A stretch of DNA of 64,000 nt. Origin: JAMZMI01 sp964353015 (GTDB lineage: Bacteria > Bacteroidota > Bacteroidia > Cytophagales > Cyclobacteriaceae). Of this stretch, positions 7,672 to 17,682 are shown piece after piece. The stretch covers positions 1 to 64,000 of the forward strand of contig CAYGUA010000022.1 in NCBI GenBank assembly GCA_964353015.1, read 5' to 3'. Every line of letters starts with the position of its first letter. The first letter of the stretch is position 1. The notes under the pieces were generated by a model. The model saw nothing but the letters and a program-made list of their open reading frames with translations. It had not been told where the DNA came from and made no database searches. The translations under genes were made by a program, and so were the position numbers.

Positions 7672-9552
7672 ATGAGATATCTACTTATTTTTTTTACTAC
7701 ACTGAGTCTTTCACTGCATGCGCAGAAAGTGGATAGTTTGATCCATGCGCTTCCGAAATCTGCACAAGTTCAACAAGCATCTATCTGTAACGAAATTAGT
7801 CGAATTCTCAGATCAGATGATACAGATAGTGCCATGTATTATGCGAAAAGAGCTTTGTCTTTTGCGGAGGAAAATGATTTGGCAGATCAGACGGCATTGG
7901 CAAAAAAAAACATAGGAATCATTCACTGGTTCAATTACAGCCTTGACTCTGCTTTATTCTATTACGGTCAATCTTTGGATGACTATAAAAAATTGGATGA
8001 TCCAAAAGGAATAGCTAACCTGTACAATAACATCAGTATTGTATTCAGTAAGAAAGAGCAAAAAGATACGGCAATTGTACTTTATCAGAAGGCCTTAGAG
8101 ATCAATTTGGAGCGGGATGATTCAGTGGGAATAGCCCGAAACTATCTTAATCTCGGAGTACTTTATGGAGACATTGGAAACCTTCAGGCGGAAATGCATT
8201 GTCATAGAGAAGGACTTAAATATTCAACATATTCACAAGATGTTATCTACAGTAATATGGCAGGTACTATGTCGGAACTTTATGGTTCTGATTCTGCCAT
8301 TTTTTACTATCGAAAGGCGCTGATAGCTTGTAAAACCAATCGTTTGAAAGCTCGGATTCTGCTGAATATGGGCCCCCATTTTAGGGTTTTGGATATGATC
8401 GATTCTGCAAGGATATATCTGCAAGCTGGTAAGAGCATACTGACTGATCAAAACAGTGAGGTTTTTGCGAAAGCAGTGATGGATGAAGCTTCCCTGTATG
8501 AATATGATGGAGAATATCAAAAGAGTCTCGAACTCTATCTGAAGTCAAATGCTATTGCTGAGCCACAAAATTACAATGCGCTTTTGGTGGATCTTTGGAA
8601 TGCCATAGCACTGAACTATTCGAAACTTGGTAACTGGAAAGCGGCCTACGCTTGGGAGCGAAAACATGAAGTTCTCAAAGACAGTCTCACCAACCTAGAA
8701 AATAGCCAGCATCTTGCAGCACTCCAGTCCAAGTTTGAGTTTGAACAAAACCGACGTAAGATTGGAGAACTCACCAAAGAGAACTTAGAAAAGGAAGTTC
8801 AGATCGCTCAAGACAGAAACTTTAAATTAATACTGCTAATTACCTTCACCTTCGTTAGCATGCTGTCAATCACCCTTTTCGTGGTTTATAAAAGAAGGCA
8901 GGAGCGAAGGGAACAGAGTCTGGAGCTTCAAAGACTCGAGATTGAACAGCGTATGTTGCGCTCACAAATGAATCCGCACTTTATTTTTAATGCGCTTAAT
9001 TCCATCCAGAGCTTTATCACGACGAATAAAGCTTATGAGGCGGAGGTTTTTATGTCAAAGTTTTCCTTGTTAGTAAGGAAGATTTTGGAAAACAGCACAC
9101 AAAAGGCCATTTCACTCGAAGAGGAAATAGAAACCCTTCAACTCTATCTCGAATTGGAAAAATCTAGGTTTGAAGAGCGATTTGATTTTGAAATCATAGA
9201 AGACGCTGATACTACTATGCCTATTCCACCCATGTTGCTCCAGCCGTTTGTTGAAAATGCGATCATCCATGGGATGAAAGGCAAAACTGATAAGGGCAAA
9301 ATTATTGTCAGATTTATCGAAGAGGATCATCAGCTTCGTTGCGAAGTGGAAGATGATGGTGTTGGTCGCTCTGCTAAAGCACCTGAAAAGAACCACATTT
9401 CATTGGCGACATCCCTGACCAATGACCGAATCAAATACTTCAATGAAGCATCTGATACTGGTGAATATGAGTTGCAAATCGAAGACTTGAAAGATTTAAG
9501 AAATAGTCCTAGTGGCACCAAAGTAGTATTGACCATACCATTCGAGTCATGA
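7672..9552 (+). CDS. TPR sensor histidine kinase, LytS-type (His_kinase family)
   Basis: The start was placed at ATG 7672 because MRYLLIFFTTLSLSLHAQ is a complete signal peptide. The open frame runs back to GTG 7546, but that extension covers the terminator arm and the promoter repeats. The protein has 626 residues: TPR repeats (about 50-330), a coiled coil, a membrane segment (about 384-405), then QMNPHFIFNALNSIQ with His436. This is the hallmark of the LytS/His_kinase family, which pairs with LytTR regulators. The ATPase motifs PMLLQPFVENAIIHG and VEDDGVGR follow. It overlaps the regulator gene as ATGA. Confidence 0.92.
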   Translation: MRYLLIFFTTLSLSLHAQKVDSLIHALPKSAQVQQASICNEISRILRSDDTDSAMYYAKRALSFAEENDLADQTALAKKNIGIIHWFNYSLDSALFYYGQSLDDYKKLDDPKGIANLYNNISIVFSKKEQKDTAIVLYQKALEINLERDDSVGIARNYLNLGVLYGDIGNLQAEMHCHREGLKYSTYSQDVIYSNMAGTMSELYGSDSAIFYYRKALIACKTNRLKARILLNMGPHFRVLDMIDSARIYLQAGKSILTDQNSEVFAKAVMDEASLYEYDGEYQKSLELYLKSNAIAEPQNYNALLVDLWNAIALNYSKLGNWKAAYAWERKHEVLKDSLTNLENSQHLAALQSKFEFEQNRRKIGELTKENLEKEVQIAQDRNFKLILLITFTFVSMLSITLFVVYKRRQERREQSLELQRLEIEQRMLRSQMNPHFIFNALNSIQSFITTNKAYEAEVFMSKFSLLVRKILENSTQKAISLEEEIETLQLYLELEKSRFEERFDFEIIEDADTTMPIPPMLLQPFVENAIIHGMKGKTDKGKIIVRFIEEDHQLRCEVEDDGVGRSAKAPEKNHISLATSLTNDRIKYFNEASDTGEYELQIEDLKDLRNSPSGTKVVLTIPFES

Positions 9553-10295
9553 TCAGAAAACGCGCAATACTGGTAGATGACGAAACTAAAAGCCGCACAG
9601 CTTTGAGTTCTTTCTTGTCAAAATATTGTCCCACTATAGAAATTATGGGTGAGGCAGATGGTGTAAACACCGGACTTGAAGTGATTGAGAGACAAAAACC
9701 CGATGTGCTGTTTCTTGATATTGAAATGAACGATGGCACGGGTTTCGACTTGCTCGAACAACTTTCAAATGTAGATTTCGAAGTGATTTTTGTTACCGCT
9801 TTCAACCAGTATGCCATCAAGGCCTTTCGCTACAGCGCGATAGATTATCTGCTCAAGCCAGTAAATCCAGAGGAACTTGTACAGGCTGTAACCAAGCTGT
9901 CGGATGATAGCAGAATCAGTCAAGTTGAGCAAAAGCTTGAAGCATTGATGTCCAACCGAACGTCTATTCAAAAGATCGCTATTCCTTCGATGGATGGGAT
10001 TCGCCTGGAAAATGTGGATAATATTCGGTACTGTGAGTCCGATAATTATTACACCATTATACATCTGGTTTCTGGCGAAAAGATCATTGTGAGTAAGACG
10101 CTCAAAGAATATGACAAGACGCTCTCAGAAGATGGGTTTATAAGAATCCATCAAAAATATCTTGTGAAGATTTCCGAAATAAAAACATACTCCAAGTCAG
10201 ACGGAGGATTCGTTACGCTCAATAACGGCACGCATCTCACAGTTTCCCGTAGGAAAAAGGAAGAGCTCCTCCGAGCCATTTCGCAACAATCTTGA
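9549..10295 (+). CDS. LytTR-type response regulator
   Basis: The receiver domain (1-120) has the acidic pair VDDE, Asp57 in VLFLDIEM, VTAFNQYA, and LLKPV. The C-terminal LytTR domain shows RYCESDNYYTIIHL, GFIRIHQKYLV and LTVSRRKKEELL. Together with the overlapping LytS-type kinase this is a classical LytS/LytR-like pair. The candidate binding repeats AATTCTGAT (21-bp spacing) stand upstream of its own operon and directly downstream of it, before the giant cadherin-like gene. Confidence 0.94.
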   Translation: MIRKRAILVDDETKSRTALSSFLSKYCPTIEIMGEADGVNTGLEVIERQKPDVLFLDIEMNDGTGFDLLEQLSNVDFEVIFVTAFNQYAIKAFRYSAIDYLLKPVNPEELVQAVTKLSDDSRISQVEQKLEALMSNRTSIQKIAIPSMDGIRLENVDNIRYCESDNYYTIIHLVSGEKIIVSKTLKEYDKTLSEDGFIRIHQKYLVKISEIKTYSKSDGGFVTLNNGTHLTVSRRKKEELLRAISQQS

Positions 10296-10316
10296 TTACT
10301 CCAAATCCGTTTTCCA

Positions 10317-10383
10317 AATTCTGATTTCACACGACCGAATTCTGATTCTAATCTCAGAATCATAGTAGACTGAACTTGATTTG
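10317..10383 (+). promoter_or_regulatory. paired AATTCTGAT repeats and -7-like box upstream of cadherin-like gene
   Basis: AATTCTGAT lies at 10317-10325 and 10338-10346, 21 bp apart, and the intervening GACCG is shared with the pair at 7588. An inverted TCAGAAT follows at 10354-10360. TTGATTTG at 10376-10383 matches 7 of 8 positions of the TANNTTTG -7 box. The giant gene starts at 10433. Confidence 0.6.
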
Positions 10384-10432
10384 ATAAAGGAGAAAGTCAA
10401 TTTCTTCTTCTCAAAACACAAAATCGGCCCTT

Positions 10433-13400
10433 ATGAAAAAACATCTTACAGTCAGTTTAGTGCCTCGCCGAGATGAGGCGATACGAATTTGGTTGGCCAT
10501 GAGTCTTTTGCTTTTTGGTCTTATGGCTATAGCTCAGAACGCTGCTCCATCCGCCATCACCTTGAACTCTACTTCTATCTTTGAAAACAGCGCATATGGT
10601 TCTGAAGTAGGTGCCTTTCAAACTACCGATGCAGATGCTTTGGATAATCACAGCTATTCGCTTGTAGCTGGAGGAGGAGATATAGACAATGATCAGTTCT
10701 ATATCACCGTAAGTGGAATATTGCGAACTAAGGCCGTATTCGATTATGAATCAATAAACTCATACAGCATTAGGGTACGCACCGATGATGGTAACGGAGG
10801 ACAATATGACGAGACCTTTGATATATCGGTTGAGGATGCAGCAGAGTCTCCTACCAATATCACGCTTGATCCCAATGGTATTCCTGAAAACAATGCTATC
10901 GGTGATGTCATCGGAACGCTAACGGCAGCTGATGAGGATGCAGGTGAAACCTACACTTTCTCATTCACCCAATCGGAAAATTACCCGAGCAATACTTCAT
11001 TTTCAATTCTGGGCAATGAACTCAAGGCTGCCCAGACTTTTGACTATGAGTCAAAAGGCCTTTATGTAATCAGGGTTCAGGTTCAGGATAGTCGTGGAGG
11101 CTATTACCAACGATCATTGAACATCGCCATTGGCAATGTGGTCGTTGAAAATAACAGTCCTACCAATATTGATTTGAGTCCAAGGACGATTGACGAAGAG
11201 AATGCCATCGGTGATGTAATCGGTACGCTCTCCACTACTGATGCCGACGCTGAAGACACGCATACTTATTCCATGGAAGCAGGAGTGGTTGATAATGATC
11301 AGTTCACCTTGACTGGAAGTCAGTTGAAGGCAGGTGCCATTTTTGATTTTGAAACCAAAAGCAGCTATGTCGTGCAGATCAAAACAGATGATGGAAACGG
11401 AGGACTTTACGTCAAGAATATCACCGTTCTTATTGGCAATGTAGCAGAGAGCGGTCCTCCAACGAGTACCGTTTTGAGTAGCTATTCCATCGAAGAAAAC
11501 AATGATTTGTTTGATCCTGTTGGTACATTTAGTTCGGTTGATCCGGATGCTGGAGATACCTTTAGCTATTCTTTGATCGCTGGGGCTGGAGATACTGGAA
11601 ACAGTAGCTTTCGGATTGTAGGGAATGAGCTTCAGGCCAATACGGCTTTTGACTATGAGACCACCAACTCTTATTCCATTCTTGTGAGAACAACGGATAG
11701 TCAGGGAAACTCGATAGATGGAAACTTCACGATTACCATAGAGGACCTCAATGACGTGGCGACACTAGATTTCGAATTGAATAATAATACTATCAATGAA
11801 AATGTAGCCAATGGAACGCTGGTTGGAACGCTGACGCCCATCAATGCCACGGTTCCAGCCTCAGTCAATTTTCAATTTGCCGCTGGTGATGGCGACACAG
11901 ACAATGCCCTGTTCAACCGATCAGGAAGAGATATTTCTTTTAATGGAGTACCAAATTATGAAACCAAAAGGACCTACAGCATACGAGTGGAAGCGGATGA
12001 TCAGGGAGATTTGGTCGAAAAGGTGCTTTTGATTCAAGTCAATGATGTCAATGAAGCTCCCACTTTCGTCAACGTGAGTGCTACGACTATTCAGGAAAAT
12101 AATGCAATCGGTCAGGTAGTTGCCGTACTTTCTACAGACGATCCTGATGAGGGTGATACATTCACCTATTTTTTCGCATCGCCTGAACCTCAATTCACGA
12201 TAGATGGAAATTTGATCAAAGCCAACGAGACATTCAACTTTGAGCGAGTCCCGCCTATTAATTACAATGTTACAATTCGCTCAAGAGATGCAGGATTTCA
12301 ATTCAGTCCTGATCGTATGGTAAGCTTTGTTGTTACCAATCAAAACGAAGCTCCAACAGATGTATCACTTAGTGCCACGAGCATTTTAGAGAATGTAAGT
12401 GTTGGTGGAGTTGTTGGTACGGCCACCACTACAGATGAAGATGATGGCGATTCGTTTACTTATAGTATAGTTTCTGGATTTGGAGATGAGGATAAGTTTG
12501 AGTTCTCGGGTGATCAGCTATTGACTACCGAGCTATTCAATTATGAGGAAAGATCGGTTTACAATATCCGAGTACAAACAGAAGATACTGGCGGCTTGCA
12601 ATATGTAAAGGACTTTAGCATCAATATCCTCAATGCTGGGGAAAGCCCATTTGATATTGATTTGACTAATGCTTCCATAGACGAAAACAATGAAGTTGGA
12701 GATGTGATCGGGCTACTTTCTGCGAGCGATCCAGATGCGAGTGACACGTTTACCTTTTATGTGCTCAATTCTCCCGCAGATGGCTTCAGCTTTGATATTG
12801 CTAATGGCAATGAGCTGGTGGCTGACGAAGCGTTTGATTTTGAAGATCAGAGTTCCTACACCATTAATATTCAGGTAAGAGATCAGACCAACAGGCCATA
12901 TACTGAAGAGTATACGATTACCATCAATGACATTAATGAGAACCAAGCACCAAGTGCGCTTTCATTGAGCAATAGCACCATAGATGAAGGCAACAGCATA
13001 GGAGACGCGATAGGAAGCTTTACCACCACAGATGCAGATGCTGATGACACTTTTAGTTATTCATTTGTATCCGGTGAAGGAGGAGAGGACAATGCTAGTT
13101 TCTCAATTATTGACGGAAATGAGCTAGTTGCCAATGCGGTTTTTGACTATGAAACCAAGAATAGTTTTGACATTCAAGTCAGAACCGATGATGGAAATGG
13201 CGGCACTTTCGATGAAACCTTCACAATCACTATTGGTGATGTAGCTGAAAATAATGCGCCAACAGACATCTTGCTTTCAGCAATCATTATAGACGAAAAT
13301 AATTCAGTAAATGCTGTAATCGGAACATTAACCACCACAGATTCCGATGAAGGTGACTCTCATATTTACAGTTTGGTGAGCAACCCTGATAATGCCTTCA

Positions 13401-16400
13401 ATATTCTGAATGATCAATTGCGAGCAAGTGAATCCTTTGATTTCGAAACACAGGAGACGTACGACATTCGTATTCAGACCGATGATCAGAATGGTGGGAC
13501 TTTTGAAGAAGATTTTACCATTACCATCAATGATATAACTGAAAATAGCACGCCAACTGATATTGCGCTGACACCAACAGACATTGATGAAAACAATGAG
13601 ATCAATGATATTATAGGTACTCTAGGCACAACCGATGCAGATGGAGACGATACGCACGTATACTCATTGGTAACAAACCCAGGGGGCTCTTTTAACATCC
13701 TCGATAATCAATTGCGAGCAAGTGTCATATTTGATTTCGAAGCACAGTCGAGTTACGAGATTCGTATCCAAACAGACGATCAGAATGGAGGGACCTTTGA
13801 AGAGGATTTCACAATCACTGTTAACGACGTGAATGACTTGCCTACAGAAATTTCACTTTCTGCTTCAGCAATCGATGAAAATAATGCAGTAAATGCAGTG
13901 ATTGGTAATCTGAGTACTACAGATGATGACGAAGACTCCCATGTTTATACTTTGGTGATCAATCCAGGTAACGCCTTTAATATTCTCAACAATCAGCTTC
14001 GCGCTATTGAATCTTTCGATTTTGAGAGTGTAGAGAGCTACGATATTCGAATAGAGGCTGATGATCAAAATGGGGGAACTGTAGAAGAGGATTTCACCAT
14101 TACAGTCAATAATGTGGAGGATAACAGTGCCCCATCTGACGTTGTACTATCTGCTAGTGCAATTGATGAAAATAATGAAATTGGTGATTTGGTAGGTTCA
14201 CTCAGTACTACTGATGAGGATGCTGGTGACTCGCACACTTACACCTTAGTCAGCAATCCTGGTTTCTATTTTAGAATAGTCGAAGACAGACTAGAGGCCA
14301 ACGCATTTTTCAATTTTGAAAATACCGATAGCTATGACATCACCATTAGTACGAGCGATGGAGATGCCTCATTTCAAAAGGACTTTACCATTTCTATTAT
14401 TAATGTGAATGATGTGCCGACGAGCATAGGGCTCACCAATGCCAGCATATCAGAAAACAACGAGGTGGGAGATTTGATTGGATTTTTAGGTACCTCAGAC
14501 CAGGACCTGGAAGATATACACACATACACGCTAGAAATTAACCCGGGAAATGCTTTTGCTATTAACGGAAAAAGACTCGAGGCGAATACGGTCTTTGACT
14601 TTGGCAGTCAGAGCAGCTTTGATATCCGAGTGAGGTCCTCAGATGGCAATGGTGGTCAGTTGGACCGTGATTTTACTATCACTATCAATGCTGAAGTAGA
14701 TGAGCAAGGGCCTGAAATTGTTGAGTTTACTCCAGTGAATGGGACTACAGGTATTCTACAATCTCAAGATTTGGTGGTAACGTTCAATGAACCCATAGCG
14801 CTTGGTAATGGATTGATTAAGGTGATTAGGGCTGGCGGTTCTGGACAGGAGGTTATCAGTTCTGTAGCCAATGGGGGAGATGATGTAATCAGCATAAGCG
14901 GTTCTCAACTCACCATTCATTTAGATGGCGATGATCGCAAAAGAGATTTGTTTTTCGGAAGCGAGTATTATGTGAATATTCCGAGTACGGCAGTTCTTGA
15001 CGCTTCGAATAACCAATTGGAAAATCCTATTGTAGATCAAACTACATGGACATTTTTCGCAGAAAAGGAAGATGTAAATCTTGTTTTCGAAGCGATCGCG
15101 GATAAATACACCAACGACCAGCCGTTTGATGTTAGTGCCACAACTAATAACGTTCAGGCCAGTGTGGAATACTCCATACTATCAGGTCCTGCGACCATTT
15201 CAGGTAATACGATCACATTGACTGGTGCTACAGGTACAGTCAATGTGCAGGCATCTCAACCTGCTACTCAGCGATTTAAGGCAGTGAATATTTCAGCATC
15301 ATTTGAAGTAACGAATGTGCCTGATACTGAAGCTCCTGAGATCGTTTCTTTTACGCCGGAGGATCAGGCGGTCGATGTGCCACTGGATGGTGATTTGGTT
15401 GTCCTATTTGACGAACCAATCGCTGTGGGGACAGCAGATATTTTGGTAAGAATAGTTAGTGGAGGCTCTTATGCCCTATCGGGAAATACCACCGATAATC
15501 CAGATATTTTTGAGATTAGCGGAAGCACGTTGATCATTAAAATGGCCAATGCCAATAATTTCGGATTCACTTACAATCAAACTTATTATGTAACTATCAA
15601 TAGTGGGGCGGTAAAGGATCTTGCGGGGAATAATTTTACTTCGGCTATTACCAATAATACAGACTGGAATTTCACTACCGAGAAACGAACAGTGACTTGG
15701 GATGGCGATGCGTGGAGCAATGGATCAGGATCAACCAGTGCTACGAATGCGGTAATAGATGGGGATTATTCCATGTCCACTGATGGTTTTTTTGCAGCTG
15801 CTAATCTTACCATCACTGCGGGTAATACTGTGATAGTCAGCGGAAACCGAACACTTGATGTGAGAGGTGACTTAACGATAGATGGTGATTTGATTGTAGC
15901 CTCAGGAAGTTCAATTCTGACCTATGACGGCAATAGCATCGATGATAATGTTACCATTCAGCGTAATACGCGCTATGCTGATGGTAAGTACAGTTTTGTA
16001 GGTACACCAGTGGAGGAGAATGCAAGCATTACCGGAGCGGATCTTGGAGCCCACATTTATAAATATGACGAGGGAGCTTCTGCGGATGTCAATGATCTGG
16101 CAAGATGGCAAAGTGCCACTTTAGATGTACTGGCACCAGGTAGAGGTTATACTCAGGCAAATCAAAAGTTGATTGAGTTTGTAGGGAGGCCCAATGATGG
16201 AATGATTACGTATGGAGGCAGCCATTCACAGGATGGCTGGCACCTTGTGAGTAATCCATACCCTGCGGCCCTAGACCTGTCTGCATTTTTGGATGCCAAT
16301 ACAAATACTACCGATGCGATTTACCTCTGGGATGATAATGGTTCTGAAGCAGCAAGAGGCACAAGCAACGATTATATCATTGTGAACAAAACAGCTGCTA

Positions 16401-17191
16401 CAGACAATAGTGGGGAAAACAATGAATCCAGATGGAATGGATACATTGGTTCGATGCAGGGGTTCTTTATCCAGATGGACGGAGCACCTGGAGATATCGT
16501 ATTTGACGAGAACATGCGTGTGATCGGAAGCAATAATGATATTAGTTTCTTTCGAAAGAGAGTCTCAGATCTGCCGGTTGCCCGCATCAACCTGACCAGT
16601 TCTTATGGACTTTTTGAGCAGACCGTAATCGGCTGGAATGAAGTGGTGAGCGACGATGAGCTCAGTGAAGGCTATGATGCACGTGTGTTTAGCACATCGG
16701 CAGATTATCTGATCTACACAACCAAGGCCAACATACCACTGGCCATTCAGACAGTGACCTCAGGCAAAGAGGTGATGCCGCTGGGATACCAAGTAGCAGA
16801 GGCGGGCAATTATACCCTTGGGATGGATGTGAGCAAGGCACAGGGCAAAACGCTTTACCTGCACGATCTGCACGCAGGCCGTGTGACAGACCTGGGTGTA
16901 GGGGCATACGATTTCAGCTCTGCAGCAGGTGTATTTGCTGACAGGTTTGAGTTGCGGACTACAGGAGCTTTGTTGTCCAATTCGGTAGTTCAGAAGGGCT
17001 TATATGTAAAGGACAAGATGTTGTACATCACAGTTTCTCAACCAGCCCGATACGAGTTACTGAACCTATCCGGTCAGCGACTGACTACAGCTTTGGTAAA
17101 TGAGGCGGCAGTCCTTGACCTGAACCATCTGGCCAATGGCGTGTATCTGATAAACGACGGATTAGAGACCATAAAAATCATATTAAAATAA
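10433..17191 (+). CDS. giant cadherin-like repeat surface protein, T9SS-secreted (2252 aa)
   Basis: After a long signal peptide (hydrophobic core LAMSLLLFGLMAIAQ) come about 14 tandem cadherin-like repeats of ~99 residues (residues ~38-1420). Each carries variants of IDENN--GDVIGTL, TTDADA-D-HTYSL, FDYET--SY-I-V-TDDGNGG and FTITI-DV, with acidic positions typical of calcium binding. Two SbsA-type Ig-like domains follow (starting ~1423 and ~1633; VVTFNEPIA and VVLFDEPIA). Residues ~1845-2252 are the shared C-terminal module with a T9SS type A sorting end (IKIILK). Its likely role is adhesion or surface-layer formation. LytTR repeats lie upstream and a PID-CTERM-like peptide gene downstream. 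Confidence 0.93.
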   Translation: MKKHLTVSLVPRRDEAIRIWLAMSLLLFGLMAIAQNAAPSAITLNSTSIFENSAYGSEVGAFQTTDADALDNHSYSLVAGGGDIDNDQFYITVSGILRTKAVFDYESINSYSIRVRTDDGNGGQYDETFDISVEDAAESPTNITLDPNGIPENNAIGDVIGTLTAADEDAGETYTFSFTQSENYPSNTSFSILGNELKAAQTFDYESKGLYVIRVQVQDSRGGYYQRSLNIAIGNVVVENNSPTNIDLSPRTIDEENAIGDVIGTLSTTDADAEDTHTYSMEAGVVDNDQFTLTGSQLKAGAIFDFETKSSYVVQIKTDDGNGGLYVKNITVLIGNVAESGPPTSTVLSSYSIEENNDLFDPVGTFSSVDPDAGDTFSYSLIAGAGDTGNSSFRIVGNELQANTAFDYETTNSYSILVRTTDSQGNSIDGNFTITIEDLNDVATLDFELNNNTINENVANGTLVGTLTPINATVPASVNFQFAAGDGDTDNALFNRSGRDISFNGVPNYETKRTYSIRVEADDQGDLVEKVLLIQVNDVNEAPTFVNVSATTIQENNAIGQVVAVLSTDDPDEGDTFTYFFASPEPQFTIDGNLIKANETFNFERVPPINYNVTIRSRDAGFQFSPDRMVSFVVTNQNEAPTDVSLSATSILENVSVGGVVGTATTTDEDDGDSFTYSIVSGFGDEDKFEFSGDQLLTTELFNYEERSVYNIRVQTEDTGGLQYVKDFSINILNAGESPFDIDLTNASIDENNEVGDVIGLLSASDPDASDTFTFYVLNSPADGFSFDIANGNELVADEAFDFEDQSSYTINIQVRDQTNRPYTEEYTITINDINENQAPSALSLSNSTIDEGNSIGDAIGSFTTTDADADDTFSYSFVSGEGGEDNASFSIIDGNELVANAVFDYETKNSFDIQVRTDDGNGGTFDETFTITIGDVAENNAPTDILLSAIIIDENNSVNAVIGTLTTTDSDEGDSHIYSLVSNPDNAFNILNDQLRASESFDFETQETYDIRIQTDDQNGGTFEEDFTITINDITENSTPTDIALTPTDIDENNEINDIIGTLGTTDADGDDTHVYSLVTNPGGSFNILDNQLRASVIFDFEAQSSYEIRIQTDDQNGGTFEEDFTITVNDVNDLPTEISLSASAIDENNAVNAVIGNLSTTDDDEDSHVYTLVINPGNAFNILNNQLRAIESFDFESVESYDIRIEADDQNGGTVEEDFTITVNNVEDNSAPSDVVLSASAIDENNEIGDLVGSLSTTDEDAGDSHTYTLVSNPGFYFRIVEDRLEANAFFNFENTDSYDITISTSDGDASFQKDFTISIINVNDVPTSIGLTNASISENNEVGDLIGFLGTSDQDLEDIHTYTLEINPGNAFAINGKRLEANTVFDFGSQSSFDIRVRSSDGNGGQLDRDFTITINAEVDEQGPEIVEFTPVNGTTGILQSQDLVVTFNEPIALGNGLIKVIRAGGSGQEVISSVANGGDDVISISGSQLTIHLDGDDRKRDLFFGSEYYVNIPSTAVLDASNNQLENPIVDQTTWTFFAEKEDVNLVFEAIADKYTNDQPFDVSATTNNVQASVEYSILSGPATISGNTITLTGATGTVNVQASQPATQRFKAVNISASFEVTNVPDTEAPEIVSFTPEDQAVDVPLDGDLVVLFDEPIAVGTADILVRIVSGGSYALSGNTTDNPDIFEISGSTLIIKMANANNFGFTYNQTYYVTINSGAVKDLAGNNFTSAITNNTDWNFTTEKRTVTWDGDAWSNGSGSTSATNAVIDGDYSMSTDGFFAAANLTITAGNTVIVSGNRTLDVRGDLTIDGDLIVASGSSILTYDGNSIDDNVTIQRNTRYADGKYSFVGTPVEENASITGADLGAHIYKYDEGASADVNDLARWQSATLDVLAPGRGYTQANQKLIEFVGRPNDGMITYGGSHSQDGWHLVSNPYPAALDLSAFLDANTNTTDAIYLWDDNGSEAARGTSNDYIIVNKTAATDNSGENNESRWNGYIGSMQGFFIQMDGAPGDIVFDENMRVIGSNNDISFFRKRVSDLPVARINLTSSYGLFEQTVIGWNEVVSDDELSEGYDARVFSTSADYLIYTTKANIPLAIQTVTSGKEVMPLGYQVAEAGNYTLGMDVSKAQGKTLYLHDLHAGRVTDLGVGAYDFSSAAGVFADRFELRTTGALLSNSVVQKGLYVKDKMLYITVSQPARYELLNLSGQRLTTALVNEAAVLDLNHLANGVYLINDGLETIKIILK

Positions 17192-17196
17192 ACACT

Positions 17197-17218
17197 AAGC
17201 GTTGAGCATCCTGCGCTT
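17197..17218 (+). promoter_or_regulatory. intercistronic hairpin with conserved block
   Basis: AAGCG (17197-17201) pairs with CGCTT (17214-17218). The following segment, GCGCTTGGCGCTGTGCCTAA, closely matches the segment in the same place at 37724-37743, so this spacer between giant gene and peptide gene is conserved between two cassettes. Confidence 0.4.
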
Positions 17219-17243
17219 GGCGCTGTGCCTAAAATCTAAAAAC

Positions 17244-17414
17244 ATGAAAAACATAATCATAAAAACACTCGCAATACTTCCTGTATTATTGATCACGCTA
17301 CCAGCAATGGCACAAGGCGCACCACCAGCCACTCCGATAGACGGTGGGCTGAGTTTGCTGCTAGCAGCAGGAGGAGTCTATGGATTGAAGAAGTTGAGAG
17401 ACGGACGGAAATAA
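17244..17414 (+). CDS. small PID-CTERM-like sorting-signal peptide (56 aa)
   Basis: MKNIIIKTLAILPVLLITLPAMAQ is the signal peptide, then GAPPATPIDGG, LSLLLAAGGVYG, and the basic end LKKLRDGRK. From the motif onward it is nearly identical to the peptide at 563. The open frame extends upstream to 17202, but the extension covers the conserved hairpin spacer and would mask the signal peptide, so ATG 17244 is preferred. It lies 52 bp after the cadherin-like gene, probably in one transcript. Confidence 0.85.
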   Translation: MKNIIIKTLAILPVLLITLPAMAQGAPPATPIDGGLSLLLAAGGVYGLKKLRDGRK

Positions 17415-17465
17415 TTCAACTAGCGAATCTTGACTGTTTCATAGCAGCAAGACGATTTATGGAGA

Positions 17466-17489
17466 GGCTTCCGTGAGGAGGTCGCTTTT
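17466..17489 (+). terminator. terminator of the cadherin cassette
   Basis: GGCTTCC (17466-17472), loop GTGA and GGAGGTC (17477-17483) form a 7-bp stem with G-T pairs, followed by GCTTTTG. The 50 bases between the peptide stop and the stem match those after 736 and 26969. Confidence 0.7.
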
Positions 17490-17682
17490 GTCTGATCGTT
17501 GAGTTGGAGAACCTTCAAATACAATAAAATAAATATCTTTCTGCTCGTAGGGTGAAAGGTTAATTCAGACTATTTTAAAGGCGAAATGAGGAACGTTAAA
17601 ACCATTCTCGCGATTTGTAGATATTGCGTTCATCGCAGATTATATTTAATATTAAAAGTTCAAATAAGGTGCTTTTTATTAT

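Noticed and set aside
10478..10496. Short hairpin (GCCTC/GAGGC) at the start of the 10433 gene as a regulatory stem
   Set aside because: Only five pairs, inside coding sequence, and not repeated in the other giant genes.
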